Positions 27,732-36,639 of a stretch of DNA of 64,000 nt are shown here, piece after piece. The notes under the pieces are model-generated. The model did not search any database, had not been told where the DNA came from, and saw nothing but the letters and a program-made list of their open reading frames with translations. The stretch spans positions 1-64,000 of the forward strand of contig NZ_JAHBGE010000044.1 of the NCBI RefSeq assembly GCF_018390635.1. The letters are read 5' to 3'. Numbering within the stretch: position 1 is the stretch's first letter; each line of letters starts with the position of its first letter. Origin of the DNA: Ancylobacter lacus. Lineage in GTDB: Bacteria > Pseudomonadota > Alphaproteobacteria > Rhizobiales > Xanthobacteraceae. The position numbers and the translations under genes were made by a program.

Positions 27732-29042
27732 ATGAGCACGAAGATCGAGCCGGGCAAGACCGGCAGCAAGCCGGCCGGCGGCCTCAGCCGGCGTTCGCTG
27801 CTGAAGGGCGCGGCGGCGGCGGGCGGCCTTGCGGCGGGTGGCGGCGTGGTCACCGGCTTCCCCACCATCTGGGCGCAGAACCCGATCACGCTGCGCCAGT
27901 TCGGCACCGGCGTCTCGAACCTCAACGCCATCGCCGAGAAGTGCAAGGCCGATCTCGGCATCACCCTGCAGATGACCGCGCTCGATTCCGACGCGGTGTC
28001 GCAGCGCGTGGTGACCCAGGCCAACAGCTTCGACATCGCCGATATCGAATACTGGATCTGCAAGAAGGTGTTCCCGGCCGGCACGCTGCAGCCGATGGAC
28101 GTCTCCAAGATCAAGTATTACGATCAGATCGTCCCGATCTTCACCACCGGCAAGCTGACCCCCACCTCGAAGATTGCGCAGGGCACCGCCCCCAGCACGG
28201 TCGGCTTCGTCGAGGGCCCGGACTCCAAGAAGTTCGCCTCCGCCCCGACCCAGTGGATGACGCTGATCCCCACCATCTACAACGCCGACACGCTCGGCAT
28301 CCGCCCCGATCTGGTGGGACGGCCGATCAAGAACTGGAAGGACATCCTGGACCCCGCCTTCAAGGGCAAGACCTCGATCCTCAACATCCCGTCCATCGGC
28401 ATCATGGACGCGGCGATGATCTGCGAGAGCGCGGGCCTCATCAAATATGCCGACAAGGGCAACATGACCAAGCAGGAGATCGACTTCACCATCGATTTCC
28501 TGATCAAGACCAAGAAGGCCGGGCAGTTCCGCGCGTTCTGGAAGACCTTCGACGAGAGCGTGAACCTGATGGCCTCCGGCGAGGTGGTGATCCAGTCGAT
28601 GTGGTCGCCGGCGGTGGCGGCGGTGCGCTCCAAGGGCATTCCCTGCGTGTACCAGCCGCTCGAGGAAGGCTACCGCGCCTGGGGCGGCGGCCTCGGCATC
28701 GCCAAGCACCTGAAGGGCGCCGAGCTGGACGCGGCTTATGAATACATCAACTGGTACCTCTCCGGCTGGGTCGGCGCCTATCTCAACCGGCAGGGCTACT
28801 ATTCCGCCGTGCTCTCCACCGCCGAGAAGAACATGACGCCCGACGAGTGGGCGTTCTGGATGCTCGGCCAGCCGGCCAAGGCCGACATCCTCTCGCCCGA
28901 GGGCAAGGTGATGTACACCGCCGGCGCGGTGCGCGACGGCGGCTCCTTCGAGCAGCGCATGGGCGCGGTGGCCTGCTGGAACTCGGTGATGGACGAGGAC
29001 CGCTACATGGTCCGCCGCTGGAACGAGTTCATCGCCGCGTGA
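27732..29042 (+). CDS. Tat-exported ABC solute-binding protein (PotD-like)
   Basis: A 436-residue periplasmic receptor. The N terminus carries a twin-arginine signal (LSRRSLLKGAAAAGG) with cleavage near IWAQ. The rest has the class of PotD/family-1 binding proteins: WMTLIPTIYNADTLG, NWKDILDPAFKGK, SMWSPAVAAVRSKG, INWYLSGWVGAY. Tat export of such receptors is typical of this subgroup. It has a GGAGA site and lies 99 bases after the ATPase gene. Likely ligands are polyamines or other small cationic compounds, but none is shown. Confidence 0.9.
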   Translation: MSTKIEPGKTGSKPAGGLSRRSLLKGAAAAGGLAAGGGVVTGFPTIWAQNPITLRQFGTGVSNLNAIAEKCKADLGITLQMTALDSDAVSQRVVTQANSFDIADIEYWICKKVFPAGTLQPMDVSKIKYYDQIVPIFTTGKLTPTSKIAQGTAPSTVGFVEGPDSKKFASAPTQWMTLIPTIYNADTLGIRPDLVGRPIKNWKDILDPAFKGKTSILNIPSIGIMDAAMICESAGLIKYADKGNMTKQEIDFTIDFLIKTKKAGQFRAFWKTFDESVNLMASGEVVIQSMWSPAVAAVRSKGIPCVYQPLEEGYRAWGGGLGIAKHLKGAELDAAYEYINWYLSGWVGAYLNRQGYYSAVLSTAEKNMTPDEWAFWMLGQPAKADILSPEGKVMYTAGAVRDGGSFEQRMGAVACWNSVMDEDRYMVRRWNEFIAA

Positions 29043-29129
29043 GGCGACAGGCGGGGGGCGGCGCCCCCCCGCTCCGCCCGGCGCGGAAGGCCCAGCCCGA
29101 TCGCCGCAGCCCCGACCCAGGAACCCCGC

Positions 29130-29981
29130 ATGACGCTTTCCCGGATCACGCCCTATCTCCAGGCGAGCCCGCTGGCGCTGATCCTGCTGGCGTTCCTGGT
29201 GCTGCCCATCGCCACCATCGTGATGGTGAGCTTCTGGGACTATGATTCCATCCAGATCTTCCCGGCCTTCGTCTTCACCAATTACGAGGAGACCATCTCC
29301 TCGCCGGTGACCTGGAACACCTATCTCAACACGCTGAAATACACCGTCATCGTGTGGGGACTGACGCTCTTCATCGGCTTCTGGGTGGCGTATTATCTCG
29401 CTTTCCACATCCGCTCGGCCACCATGCAGATGGTGCTGTTCCTGGTGTGCACGGTGCCGTTCCTCACCTCGAACATCATCCGCATGATCTCGTGGATTCC
29501 GTTCCTCGGCCGCAACGGTCTGCTGAACCAGACCTTCATGGCGATGGGCCTGATCCACCAGCCGCTCGAATTCCTGCTGTTCTCGGACTTCGCGGTGGTG
29601 CTGGCGATGGTGCACCTCTACACGCTGTTCATGGTGACGCCGATCTTCAACACGCTGATGCGGATCGACCGGGCGCTGATCGAGGCGGCGCGCGACGCCG
29701 GCGCCAATGGCTGGCAGATCCTCACCAACGTCATCATTCCCCTCGCCAAGCCCGGCATCGCCATCGGCTCCATCTTCGTCGTCACGCTGGTGATGGGCGA
29801 TTTCATCACGGTGCGCTTCATGTCGGGCGGGCAGTCGGCCTCGGTGGGGCTGATGATGTCGAACCAGATCGCGCTGCTGCAATATCCCGCCGCGGCGGCG
29901 AACGCGGTGATCCTGCTGGTGATCGTGCTGCTGCTGGTCGCCGCGATCCTGCGGATCGTCAACATCCGCAAAGAGCTCTGA
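29130..29981 (+). CDS. ABC transporter permease (PotB-like)
   Basis: A 283-residue inner-membrane permease with six hydrophobic helices. The EAA loop that contacts the ATPase is EAARDAGANGWQILTNVIIPLAKPGI (key residues E-A-A-x3-G-x9-P, near residue 185). It is part of the four-gene operon and follows the binding-protein gene by 87 bases with an AGGA site. It pairs with the next gene to form the transport channel. Confidence 0.92.
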   Translation: MTLSRITPYLQASPLALILLAFLVLPIATIVMVSFWDYDSIQIFPAFVFTNYEETISSPVTWNTYLNTLKYTVIVWGLTLFIGFWVAYYLAFHIRSATMQMVLFLVCTVPFLTSNIIRMISWIPFLGRNGLLNQTFMAMGLIHQPLEFLLFSDFAVVLAMVHLYTLFMVTPIFNTLMRIDRALIEAARDAGANGWQILTNVIIPLAKPGIAIGSIFVVTLVMGDFITVRFMSGGQSASVGLMMSNQIALLQYPAAAANAVILLVIVLLLVAAILRIVNIRKEL

Positions 29982-29994
29982 GGGAGGAACGGCC

Positions 29995-30825
29995 ATGGAT
30001 GGCGAGCGCCGCGGGCCCGGCTTTTGGGTGCTGACCGTCTTCTTCGTGCTGTTCGTGCTGTTCCTCTACGGGCCGCTGTCGACCATCTTCATCCTGTCGT
30101 TCCAGGGGCCGAATGGCGGGCTCACCTTCCCGATGAACGGCAGCTCGGTGCACTGGTTCCGCAACCTGCTGTTCGAGCAGCAGGCGGTGGGCGATTTCGG
30201 CGGCGCCTTCACCCGCTCGCTGCTGCTGGGGCTGATGACCATGGCGGCGACGGTGGTGGTGTCGCTGCTGGCGGGGCTCGCCTTCCGCCGCCGCTTCCTC
30301 GGCTCGGGGCCGCTGTTCTATCTCGCCATCGCCAGCCTGATCGTGCCCTCCATCCTCATCTCGCTCGGCATCGGCCTTGCCTTCCAGGTGCTGGGGCTGA
30401 ACCCGGCCTGGTATTCCTCCGGCTTCGGCGCCCATCTCACCTGGACCCTGCCGTTCGGCCTGCTGATCATGTTCGCGGTCTTCAACCGCTTCAACCCCGC
30501 CTATGAGGAGGCGGCGCGCGACCTCGGCGCCACGCCGTGGCAGACCTTCGTGCATGTCGTGCTGCCGATCATCCTGCCGAGCCTGATCGGCGTCGGGCTG
30601 TTCGGCTTCACCCTGTCCTATGACGAGTTCGCCCGCACCCTGATGACCGCCGGCAGCTTCAACACCCTGCCGCTCGAGATCTACGGCATGACCACCAACG
30701 TCACGACGCCGGTGCTCTATGCGCTGGGCACGGTGACGACCGGGTTTTCTCTCGCCATCATCCTGCTCGCGCTGGTCACCATCGCGGTTCTACGCCGGCG
30801 CCGCGCCCGCCGGCTGGTAACCTGA
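29995..30825 (+). CDS. ABC transporter permease (PotC-like)
   Basis: A 276-residue permease with six hydrophobic helices and the EAA loop YEEAARDLGATPWQTFVHVV near residue 165. It starts 13 bases after the previous permease, with a GGGAGG site, so the two are translated together. The last hydrophobic segment and its basic end (RRRRARR) point to the cytoplasmic side. It ends the operon. Confidence 0.92.
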   Translation: MDGERRGPGFWVLTVFFVLFVLFLYGPLSTIFILSFQGPNGGLTFPMNGSSVHWFRNLLFEQQAVGDFGGAFTRSLLLGLMTMAATVVVSLLAGLAFRRRFLGSGPLFYLAIASLIVPSILISLGIGLAFQVLGLNPAWYSSGFGAHLTWTLPFGLLIMFAVFNRFNPAYEEAARDLGATPWQTFVHVVLPIILPSLIGVGLFGFTLSYDEFARTLMTAGSFNTLPLEIYGMTTNVTTPVLYALGTVTTGFSLAIILLALVTIAVLRRRRARRLVT

Positions 30826-30839
30826 CGGCCATGCCGGCG

Positions 30840-30864
30840 GGAACCTCGCCAACCCCTCGTCGTT
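30840..30864 (+). promoter_or_regulatory. EcfG-type general stress promoter before the Crp/Fnr gene
   Basis: GGAAC (30840-30844), 16 bases, then CGTT (30861-30864) fits the alphaproteobacterial EcfG (sigma of the general stress response) consensus exactly. It lies about 70 bases before the Crp/Fnr ATG. A perfect dyad AACGGTACCGTT follows at 30867-30878, around the expected start of transcription. Confidence 0.75.
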
Positions 30865-30933
30865 AGAACGGTACCGTTGCACGTAGGTGGCGAACCTCGC
30901 CGCCGGCGCGCGCCGACGTTCGAGACGAGATAA

Positions 30934-31695
30934 ATGGCCGATTCATCTGCATTCGCCCTGCACCGGCCGGAGCTGCTGCCTGCGCTCCGGCGGGGCGAGG
31001 AAAAGATCTCCCGGCTGTTCGACCGGCGCCTGCGCCGTCTGGCGGCGGGCGACACGATCGTGCGGGAGGAAGAGAACCATGACTACGCCTATCGCCTGAA
31101 GCGCGGCTGGGCCGGGCGCGTGCGCACCCTGCCCGACGGCCGCAGCCAGATCATCCTGGTGTTCCTGCCGGGCGACCTGTTCGCGGTGAAGAGCATGTTC
31201 GTCACCCGCCACCCCGACGTCGTGCGTGCCCTGTCCGACTGCGAGATCGAGCAGGTCGACCAGCGCGTGCTGCGCGACGCCTTCGAACAGGATTCGGACG
31301 TCGCGACCCGCTGCACCTGGCAGGTGATCGAGGAGGAGCGGCGGCTGCACAATTCGGTGGTCGGGCTCGGCCGCGGTGCCGCCGACGAGCGGCTGGCCGC
31401 GCTTTTCCTGGAGTTCCGCGGCCGTCTCGTCCGGGCCGGCGTCCTCGACGAGAAGGCGCTGAGCTATGAGCTGCCGATGACGCAGGAACAGCTCGGCGAT
31501 CTCGCCGGCCTGTCCACCGTGCACGTCAACCGGGTGCTGCGGGCCTTCCGCGGCAACGGCCTCGTGGTGTTCCGCGGTCGAACCGTCATCATCAACGATT
31601 TCGAGGCGCTCGTCCGGCTGGCCTACCCGCTGTTCGATACGTTCGAGCAGTCGCAGCCGGAATTCGTGGCGGGGCATGCGCGGGTCTTTTCCTGA
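30934..31695 (+). CDS. Crp/Fnr-family transcriptional regulator
   Basis: A 253-residue regulator with an N-terminal cyclic-nucleotide-binding fold (to about residue 150: RMKRGWAGRVRT-like, LVFLPGDLFAVKSMF) and a C-terminal winged helix (TQEQLGDLAGLSTVHVNRVLRAF). No N-terminal Cys cluster for an Fe-S centre is seen, so it is not an FNR-type oxygen sensor. An EcfG-type promoter upstream suggests induction by general stress. Its ATG is 1 base into overlap with the next gene through TGATG. Confidence 0.88.
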   Translation: MADSSAFALHRPELLPALRRGEEKISRLFDRRLRRLAAGDTIVREEENHDYAYRLKRGWAGRVRTLPDGRSQIILVFLPGDLFAVKSMFVTRHPDVVRALSDCEIEQVDQRVLRDAFEQDSDVATRCTWQVIEEERRLHNSVVGLGRGAADERLAALFLEFRGRLVRAGVLDEKALSYELPMTQEQLGDLAGLSTVHVNRVLRAFRGNGLVVFRGRTVIINDFEALVRLAYPLFDTFEQSQPEFVAGHARVFS

Positions 31696-32033
31696 TGCGC
31701 CGTGCCGCCAGACCCTTCTTTCGGCCGCCGGGCCGCAGCGCCATCCCGGACCGGCCGATCGATGTCGCGTCCTACCAGGCCTCGGCCCAGGCCGCGCTGA
31801 TGATGATCGAGAGCCTCACGCTCGCGCTGATCGACCACCGCGTCCTTTCCCGCGAGGCGGTGGTGGATGCGGTGGAGATGGTCATCGAGGCCAAGCGCGG
31901 CCTCAACGAGGAGGGCGAGAATTCGGAGATCGCGGAAAAGGCGATCGGCCTGCTCAGCACGCTGGCCAACAGCCTCGCCGCGGCCAGCTTCCGCCAACAC
32001 GACCTCGACGATTCCGGCGGCGCGGCGAACTGA
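31695..32033 (+). CDS. small helical protein of unknown function, cotranscribed with Crp/Fnr gene
   Basis: A 112-residue protein whose start codon overlaps the stop codon of the Crp/Fnr gene by one base (TGATG), implying translational coupling. It is mostly helical (QASAQAALMMIESLTLALIDH, then VVDAVEMVIEAKRGLNEEGE, then IGLLSTLANSLAAASFRQHD), with basic N-terminal residues. No family is recognised. It may belong to the same stress unit. Confidence 0.75.
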   Translation: MRRAARPFFRPPGRSAIPDRPIDVASYQASAQAALMMIESLTLALIDHRVLSREAVVDAVEMVIEAKRGLNEEGENSEIAEKAIGLLSTLANSLAAASFRQHDLDDSGGAAN

Positions 32034-32063
32034 ACCGGGCGGCGTCCCCGCCGCCCGCGCCGG

Positions 32064-32288
32064 TCACACCAGCCCGAGCCGGCGCGCCTGCGCCTCGGCG
32101 TAGTCCTGCCCCGCCTCGATGATGCGCCAGGCCGGGTCCGGCCCGCCATAGACCGCGATCAGCGGCCCCGGGCTCACGGCGCGGCGGCCCCACACGTCAG
32201 TCGCGATGGAAAAGATGAGTTCATGACCCTGCCGGTGGCGGATGCGCAGCTGCGCCCGGCTGAAGCTGACCAACTCGAAATCACTCAT
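32064..32288 (-). CDS. small protein of unknown function
   Basis: A 74-residue protein (MSDFELVSFSRAQLRIRH, later RIIEAGQDYAEAQARRL) with an alternating strand pattern and a final helix. The ATG at 32288 has an AGGTGG site. It converges with the previous gene and lies upstream of nothing on its strand except noncoding sequence. I do not recognise the family. Confidence 0.6.
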   Translation of the reverse strand: MSDFELVSFSRAQLRIRHRQGHELIFSIATDVWGRRAVSPGPLIAVYGGPDPAWRIIEAGQDYAEAQARRLGLV

Positions 32289-32532
32289 GACCGCCACCTG
32301 ACGCACGTCGCATGCGGCCCGCCCTTTCAGGTGTGGCCGCTTCCACGGCGGGGTAGCCGGAGTGCAGAGAACCGCTGGACCTCGCCCTCGTTCCCGCTGT
32401 TGCGGCAGTTGCACGCGAAACCGCCCAGAGAGGCGCGGTTTCGCCTTCACATCGCCGTGAGTGCGCCGGTGATCCCCACCATCTTCCCATGTGCCAGCGC
32501 CTCCTTTCGCTCGCCGGTATCGGCCACGGCGT

Positions 32533-33717
32533 TCAGCCGTGGCGGGAGGTGGCGAGCGTGCGCGGCGCGGGCGCGGGGGCCGCTTCGTCGGGCGCGCCGT
32601 TGCTGCCGGGGCGCACGGGCATCAAAGCGGGGGCGTCCGGGCGCGGGCCGAGTTCCGCCCGCAGCCGCGGCAGCGCGCCGGGGTGCTTCTTCTGCAGGAA
32701 GGCGATGACCTTTTCCCGCATCTCGCAGCGCAGGTCGAAGGCCCGGCCGGAATTGGTGGCGCTGACGAGGATGCGGACTTCCATCACGTTCTCGCGGAAA
32801 TCGGTGACCTGGACATTCACCACCTTGCGGTCCCACAGCGGCGAGCGCGACGCGATGGTCTCGACCTCCTTGCGCAGCACGTCGACCGGCACGGAATAAT
32901 CGACATAGAGCATCACCGTGCCGATGAGCGCGGCGCCCTCGCGGGTCCAGTTCTGGAAGGGCTGCTCGATGAAGTAGCTGAGCGGCAGGATGAGGCGGCG
33001 CCAGTCCCAGATGCGGATGACGACATAGGTGGAGGTGATCTCCTCCACATTGCCCCATTCGCCTTCGACCAGCAGCGCGTCGTCGATGCGGATCGGCTGG
33101 GTGATGGCGAGCTGGATGCCGGCGAACAGGTTCTTCAGCACCGGCTGAAGCGCCAGGCCGAGCACGATGCCCGCGACGCCGGCCGAGGCCAGCAGCGACA
33201 CCCCGTACTGGCGCACGCTCTCGAACGTCATGAGCATGGCGGCGAGCGCCACGATGACGATGAGCGTCGTCACCACCCGCCGCAGGATGCGGGTCTGCGT
33301 CACATGCTTGCGCGCGAGCAGGTTGTCCTCGGCGTCGAGCTTGAAGCGCCGCAGATACACCGTCACCCAGATGTGGACCGCGGTGTGCGCGAACCACGCC
33401 ATGAGGAAGATGAAGGAGATGGTGAGAAGCTGGCGGACGATGTCCGCCTCGCGCGCATTCAGCGGGGCGACTCCGGCAGCGAAGGCCAGCGCGAGGATCA
33501 TCGCCGCCATCCGCGTCGGTCCCGCCGTGCGCGACACCAGCGAACGCCAGAACAGATCCATGTCCTTGACGAGCCGGGTGACGAAGCGAAACGCGATGGT
33601 GTGAAGCAGCCGTGCCAGCAGCACGGCCACCGTCATCACCAGCAGGCTCACCGCCCATGAGGGCAGCCAGTCCAGCGTCCGCTCGACCTCACGAACGGAG
33701 GCTTGCAGTCTCTCCAT
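32533..33717 (-). CDS. small-conductance mechanosensitive channel (MscS family)
   Basis: A 394-residue membrane protein: four to five N-terminal hydrophobic helices, the pore helix SLLASAGVAGIVLGLALQPV with Gly/Ala packing, then the MscS beta domain (GEWGNVEEITSTYVVIRIWDWRR, key WG-V) and the C-terminal mixed domain to about residue 370. The last 25 residues are Pro/Ala-rich and probably disordered. It is larger than E. coli MscS (286) and fits the mid-size group. An EcfG-type promoter lies directly upstream. Confidence 0.9.
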   Translation of the reverse strand: MERLQASVREVERTLDWLPSWAVSLLVMTVAVLLARLLHTIAFRFVTRLVKDMDLFWRSLVSRTAGPTRMAAMILALAFAAGVAPLNAREADIVRQLLTISFIFLMAWFAHTAVHIWVTVYLRRFKLDAEDNLLARKHVTQTRILRRVVTTLIVIVALAAMLMTFESVRQYGVSLLASAGVAGIVLGLALQPVLKNLFAGIQLAITQPIRIDDALLVEGEWGNVEEITSTYVVIRIWDWRRLILPLSYFIEQPFQNWTREGAALIGTVMLYVDYSVPVDVLRKEVETIASRSPLWDRKVVNVQVTDFRENVMEVRILVSATNSGRAFDLRCEMREKVIAFLQKKHPGALPRLRAELGPRPDAPALMPVRPGSNGAPDEAAPAPAPRTLATSRHG

Positions 33718-33753
33718 GGTTCATCGCTTCCACACGTTGCGCCCGAGGGACGT

Positions 33754-33778
33754 AACGGTGGCGCGGGAGAACTGTTCC
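33754..33778 (-). promoter_or_regulatory. EcfG-type general stress promoter before the MscS gene
   Basis: On the minus strand GGAAC (33778-33774), 16 bases, then CGTT (33757-33754), about 37 bases before the mscS-family ATG. Exact match to the consensus. Confidence 0.75.
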
Positions 33779-33813
33779 GCGCTGCACTATAAATGCTGCG
33801 TTGCAGTAGAACA

Positions 33814-33924
33814 TCAGAAGTAACGCCGCGGCAGTACCCGGCTTGACGGCGTGCGCCACAGCCAGATCAGCAGCAAGACGCTGGGCAGATAAGCGGCGAT
33901 CACAATACCGAGAAGGGCAGTCAT
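33814..33924 (-). CDS. 36-residue hydrophobic small protein
   Basis: A short frame starting MTALLGIVIAAYLPSVLLLI, a single membrane segment followed by WRTPSSRVLPRRYF with a basic end. The GGGAGA site sits 6-7 bases before the ATG, which argues that it is translated. It is too short for family assignment. It lies upstream of the MscS gene on the same strand, and the MscS promoter overlaps neither. Its own promoter was not found. Confidence 0.5.
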   Translation of the reverse strand: MTALLGIVIAAYLPSVLLLIWLWRTPSSRVLPRRYF

Positions 33925-34287
33925 GGCGTATCTCCCGAAAGAACGCCACCTTCTTGTCGTTTAATCTGTCATATCTCACCCGGTTCCGCCTTGTCCAAGA
34001 TCAAAAGGAATAATCTTGCGTCAGAAGGACTGACCCATCGCGAAATTGCAGGCGTTTTGCCGCCGATCGGGGCAAAATGACGCTGCTGCGGGCCTCTGGC
34101 GGATTCCGCGTCGGGTTTGTGAAGGTTCTGCGCCGGCCTGCGCTGGCGCGGCCGCTGCGAAAAAGGTGGTTTCAGGGCTGCGGTTGGCGGTATCGGGAGC
34201 GGGGACGTTCGTTTTTCCCGCCTTTTCCGCGCGAATCACCGTGCGGAACATCCCACCGACCGGGGCCGGCGCGGCGGCCGGCCCGGG
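33925..34287. other. intergenic region, 363 bases, no gene seen
   Basis: The gap between the small hydrophobic protein and the first TPM gene contains some AT-rich sequence near 33960-34030 but no convincing reading frame or hairpin with T-run. It may hold the promoter of the small protein on the minus strand. Confidence 0.5.
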
Positions 34288-34920
34288 CTACAGGATGATG
34301 ACCCGGTCCGACAGTTCGTTGTGGTCGTCCGGCCGGGGCGGGCAGCAGGTGGCGAGCACGCGGGCGGCCTCGCGGATGCCGTCGCACAGCCCGTCCGCCA
34401 CGCGGCCCTGCCGCATGCCGCCGAGAACGGCGGCGCACACCTCGCCCCAGGCCTCATGCCCGACAATGGCGTGGACTCCCTCATCCGCCACGACCTCCAC
34501 CCGGCGGTGATGGGTCGCCAGCAGGATGAGCACGCCGGTGCGCTCGCGCGTCTCGCGCATGCCGCTCGACAGGAAGTGGTCCACCGCGGCGGCGCGGGTG
34601 GCGGTCTCCACCGCCGCGCGCGGCACCGTCCACGTCCCGAGTGGCGTGAAAACCAGCAGCGCCCCCAGCGCGACGAAGGTGAGGGCCTGGATGGAAAGCA
34701 GCGCCGGCAGCGGCAGCGCCGTCATCATCGCCAGCGGCCACGGCACCACCAGCGCCACCAGCGTGGCGCAGAGCAGGGCGTGGAAGGCGGGCGTCACCAG
34801 CGGCCGGGTCGTGATGACCACCCGTATCTCCCCGCCGGTGCGGGCCTCGGCGGCGCGGATGGCCGCCATCACCGCGGCGTGGCCGGAGGCAGACAGCGGG
34901 GCATCGAAGGGCTCGATCAT
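34288..34920 (-). CDS. TPM-domain membrane protein
   Basis: A 210-residue protein. N-terminal residues (SASGHAAVMAAIRAAEARTGGEIRVVI) and the C-terminal TGVLILLATHHRRVEVVADEGVHA are the TPM/Psb32 fold, here split around two hydrophobic helices at about residues 50-95. TPM proteins are linked to membrane quality control and photosystem repair. It starts 9 bases after the second TPM gene; the three leftward genes (LemA, TPM, TPM) form one unit. Confidence 0.85.
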   Translation of the reverse strand: MIEPFDAPLSASGHAAVMAAIRAAEARTGGEIRVVITTRPLVTPAFHALLCATLVALVVPWPLAMMTALPLPALLSIQALTFVALGALLVFTPLGTWTVPRAAVETATRAAAVDHFLSSGMRETRERTGVLILLATHHRRVEVVADEGVHAIVGHEAWGEVCAAVLGGMRQGRVADGLCDGIREAARVLATCCPPRPDDHNELSDRVIIL

Positions 34921-34929
34921 CGCGTGCGC

Positions 34930-35778
34930 TCACCAGCTTCCCGAGGCGCCGCCGCCACCGGAGGAGCCGCCGCCGCCGGAAAACCCGCCGCCGCCGCTGC
35001 CCGACCAGCCCCCGCGAGAGCCGCCGCCGCGCGACCAGTCCCAGCTCGTGATGCCGCCGGGCAGCGCCGCGCCGCGCCCGGCCCGACGGAGCCCGCGACC
35101 GCTGCGGGCGCGGTAGAACACGAACAGCCCGAAGGCGACCAGCACGAGGAGAAAGACGAGGTTTCCCCAGTCGTCGGCGGCCATGGGCGAGGCCGGCACC
35201 GCCTGTGCCCGGCGCCTGGCCTCCTCGCGATCGAGCGAGAGGATTTCGACCAGCGCATCCGTGCCCTTCACGATCCCGCCGGACACGTCGCCCTTGCGGA
35301 AGGCGGGCACGATGGCTGTCTGGATGATGGTGCTCGACACCGCGTCGGTGACGATGCCCTCGAGGCCGTAGCCCACCTCGATGCGCACCCGCCGCTCATT
35401 CGGCGCGACCAGCAGGAGAACGCCGTTATTGGCGCTCTTCTGGCCGAGCCGCCAGGCGCGGAACAGCCGGTTGGCGTAGTCCTCCACCGAGGTGCCCTGC
35501 AGCGAGGGCACGGTGGCCACCACGAGCTGGTCGCCGCTCGCCTTCTCCAGCGCGGCGAGGCGCTGCTCGAGACCCGCCTGCACGGTGGCGTCGATGATGT
35601 CGGCGGCGTCCACCACCCGCCCCGTCAGCGGGGGAAAGGTGAGCGCCGCCAGCGCCGGCGCCATCAGCGCCAGCAGCAGGCACAGCGCGGCCGCGAGGCG
35701 GCGCGCGACCGGCCGCGGGAGGGCGGAGGCCGGATGGCCGGCCGCGGGCGGGCAGGGGACGGTGAGGCGCGCGGCCAT
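34930..35778 (-). CDS. TPM-domain protein with Gly-rich C terminus (YgcG-like)
   Basis: A 282-residue protein. After a hydrophobic export signal (residues 27-45) a TPM domain runs to about residue 170 (RVVDAADIIDATVQAGLEQR, NNGVLLLVAPNERRVRIEVG, GIVTDAVSSTII). A membrane helix at about 190-210 is followed by a Gly/Ser tail (RGGGSRGGWSGSGGGGFSGG). This is the YgcG layout; it is usually encoded with LemA, as here (10 bases apart). The TPM domain is expected outside the cytoplasmic membrane. Confidence 0.92.
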   Translation of the reverse strand: MAARLTVPCPPAAGHPASALPRPVARRLAAALCLLLALMAPALAALTFPPLTGRVVDAADIIDATVQAGLEQRLAALEKASGDQLVVATVPSLQGTSVEDYANRLFRAWRLGQKSANNGVLLLVAPNERRVRIEVGYGLEGIVTDAVSSTIIQTAIVPAFRKGDVSGGIVKGTDALVEILSLDREEARRRAQAVPASPMAADDWGNLVFLLVLVAFGLFVFYRARSGRGLRRAGRGAALPGGITSWDWSRGGGSRGGWSGSGGGGFSGGGGSSGGGGASGSW

Positions 35779-35788
35779 CGGCGGTCAC

Positions 35789-36403
35789 TCAGTTGAACTT
35801 GACCTGCGGCGCCTTCATCTGCTCGTCGGTGATGGTGAAGGTCGCCATGGGCTTGCTGGAGCGGTAGAGGGTGGAGGCCCACAGCACGCCGGGGAAGGTG
35901 CGCAGCTCGGTGTTGTAGGCCCGCACCGCCTCGATGTAGTCGCGGCGCGCCACCGCGATGCGGTTCTCGGTGCCCTCGATCTGCGATTGCAGGGCGAGGA
36001 AGTTCTGGTTGGACTTGAGGTCGGGATAGGCCTCGCTCACCGCGATGAGCCGGCCGAGCGCGCCGGAAAGCTGGGCCTGCGCCTCCTGGAACCGCTGGAA
36101 CTGCGCGGGGTCGGTGATGGTGGCGGCGTCCACCTTCACCGAGGTGGCGGCGGCGCGGGCCTGCGTCACCTGTGTCAGCACGTCCTTTTCCTGCTGGGCA
36201 TAGCCCTTCACGGTCTCCACCAGATTGGGAATCAGCTCGGCGCGGCGCTGATACTGGTTGAGCACCTCGCTCCACGCCGCCTTGGCCTTTTCTTCCTCGG
36301 TGGGAATGGTGTTCACGCCGCAGGCCGCGACGTTCAGCGCCAGCAGGGCGGCGAGGGCGGGGCCGCGCAGGCGGCGCAGCAGAAGGCTCGACGACGAGGG
36401 CAT
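35789..36403 (-). CDS. lemA: LemA family lipoprotein
   Basis: A 204-residue protein with a lipobox (LALNVAAC, Cys at about residue 28), so membrane-anchored. The mature part is the LemA four-helix bundle: WSEVLNQYQRRAELIPNLVETVKGYA, VTQARAAA, LSGALGRLIAVSEAYPDLKSNQNFLALQ, IEGTENRIAVARRDYIEAVRAYNTELRTFPG. It starts the leftward LemA-TPM-TPM operon. Confidence 0.95.
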   Translation of the reverse strand: MPSSSSLLLRRLRGPALAALLALNVAACGVNTIPTEEEKAKAAWSEVLNQYQRRAELIPNLVETVKGYAQQEKDVLTQVTQARAAATSVKVDAATITDPAQFQRFQEAQAQLSGALGRLIAVSEAYPDLKSNQNFLALQSQIEGTENRIAVARRDYIEAVRAYNTELRTFPGVLWASTLYRSSKPMATFTITDEQMKAPQVKFN

Positions 36404-36591
36404 GGCGGGCTCCGTGGCGTGCCGAAGGTGGCGAGGCCCCGCTTTATACGGTTTCGCCCCGGCGGCGGCCACCGCCCGCCGCGGGTGCATTCCTCAAGAA
36501 AATACCTTAATAGTATTTGATGCTATTCCAGCTTATCAAATGATATTATTTGGGTGTTTGCGGTAAATCATTGTGCTGAACGTTTCGAGGG

Positions 36592-36616
36592 GGAACCGCG
36601 GGGGTCACCCCCTGTT
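36592..36616 (+). promoter_or_regulatory. possible EcfG-type promoter before the DUF4142 gene
   Basis: GGAAC (36592-36596), 16 bases, then TGTT (36613-36616). One base differs from CGTT. A hairpin of GGGGGTCACCCCC lies in the spacer, which is unusual. It ends 23 bases before the ATG, so the untranslated leader would be very short. Confidence 0.4.
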
Positions 36617-36639
36617 GTTCCGGCAACAGGAGATCGCCC

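Noticed and set aside
34046-34510. Rightward open frames in the gap after the small hydrophobic protein
   Set aside because: They run through the TPM gene in antisense and have no ribosome site or domain.
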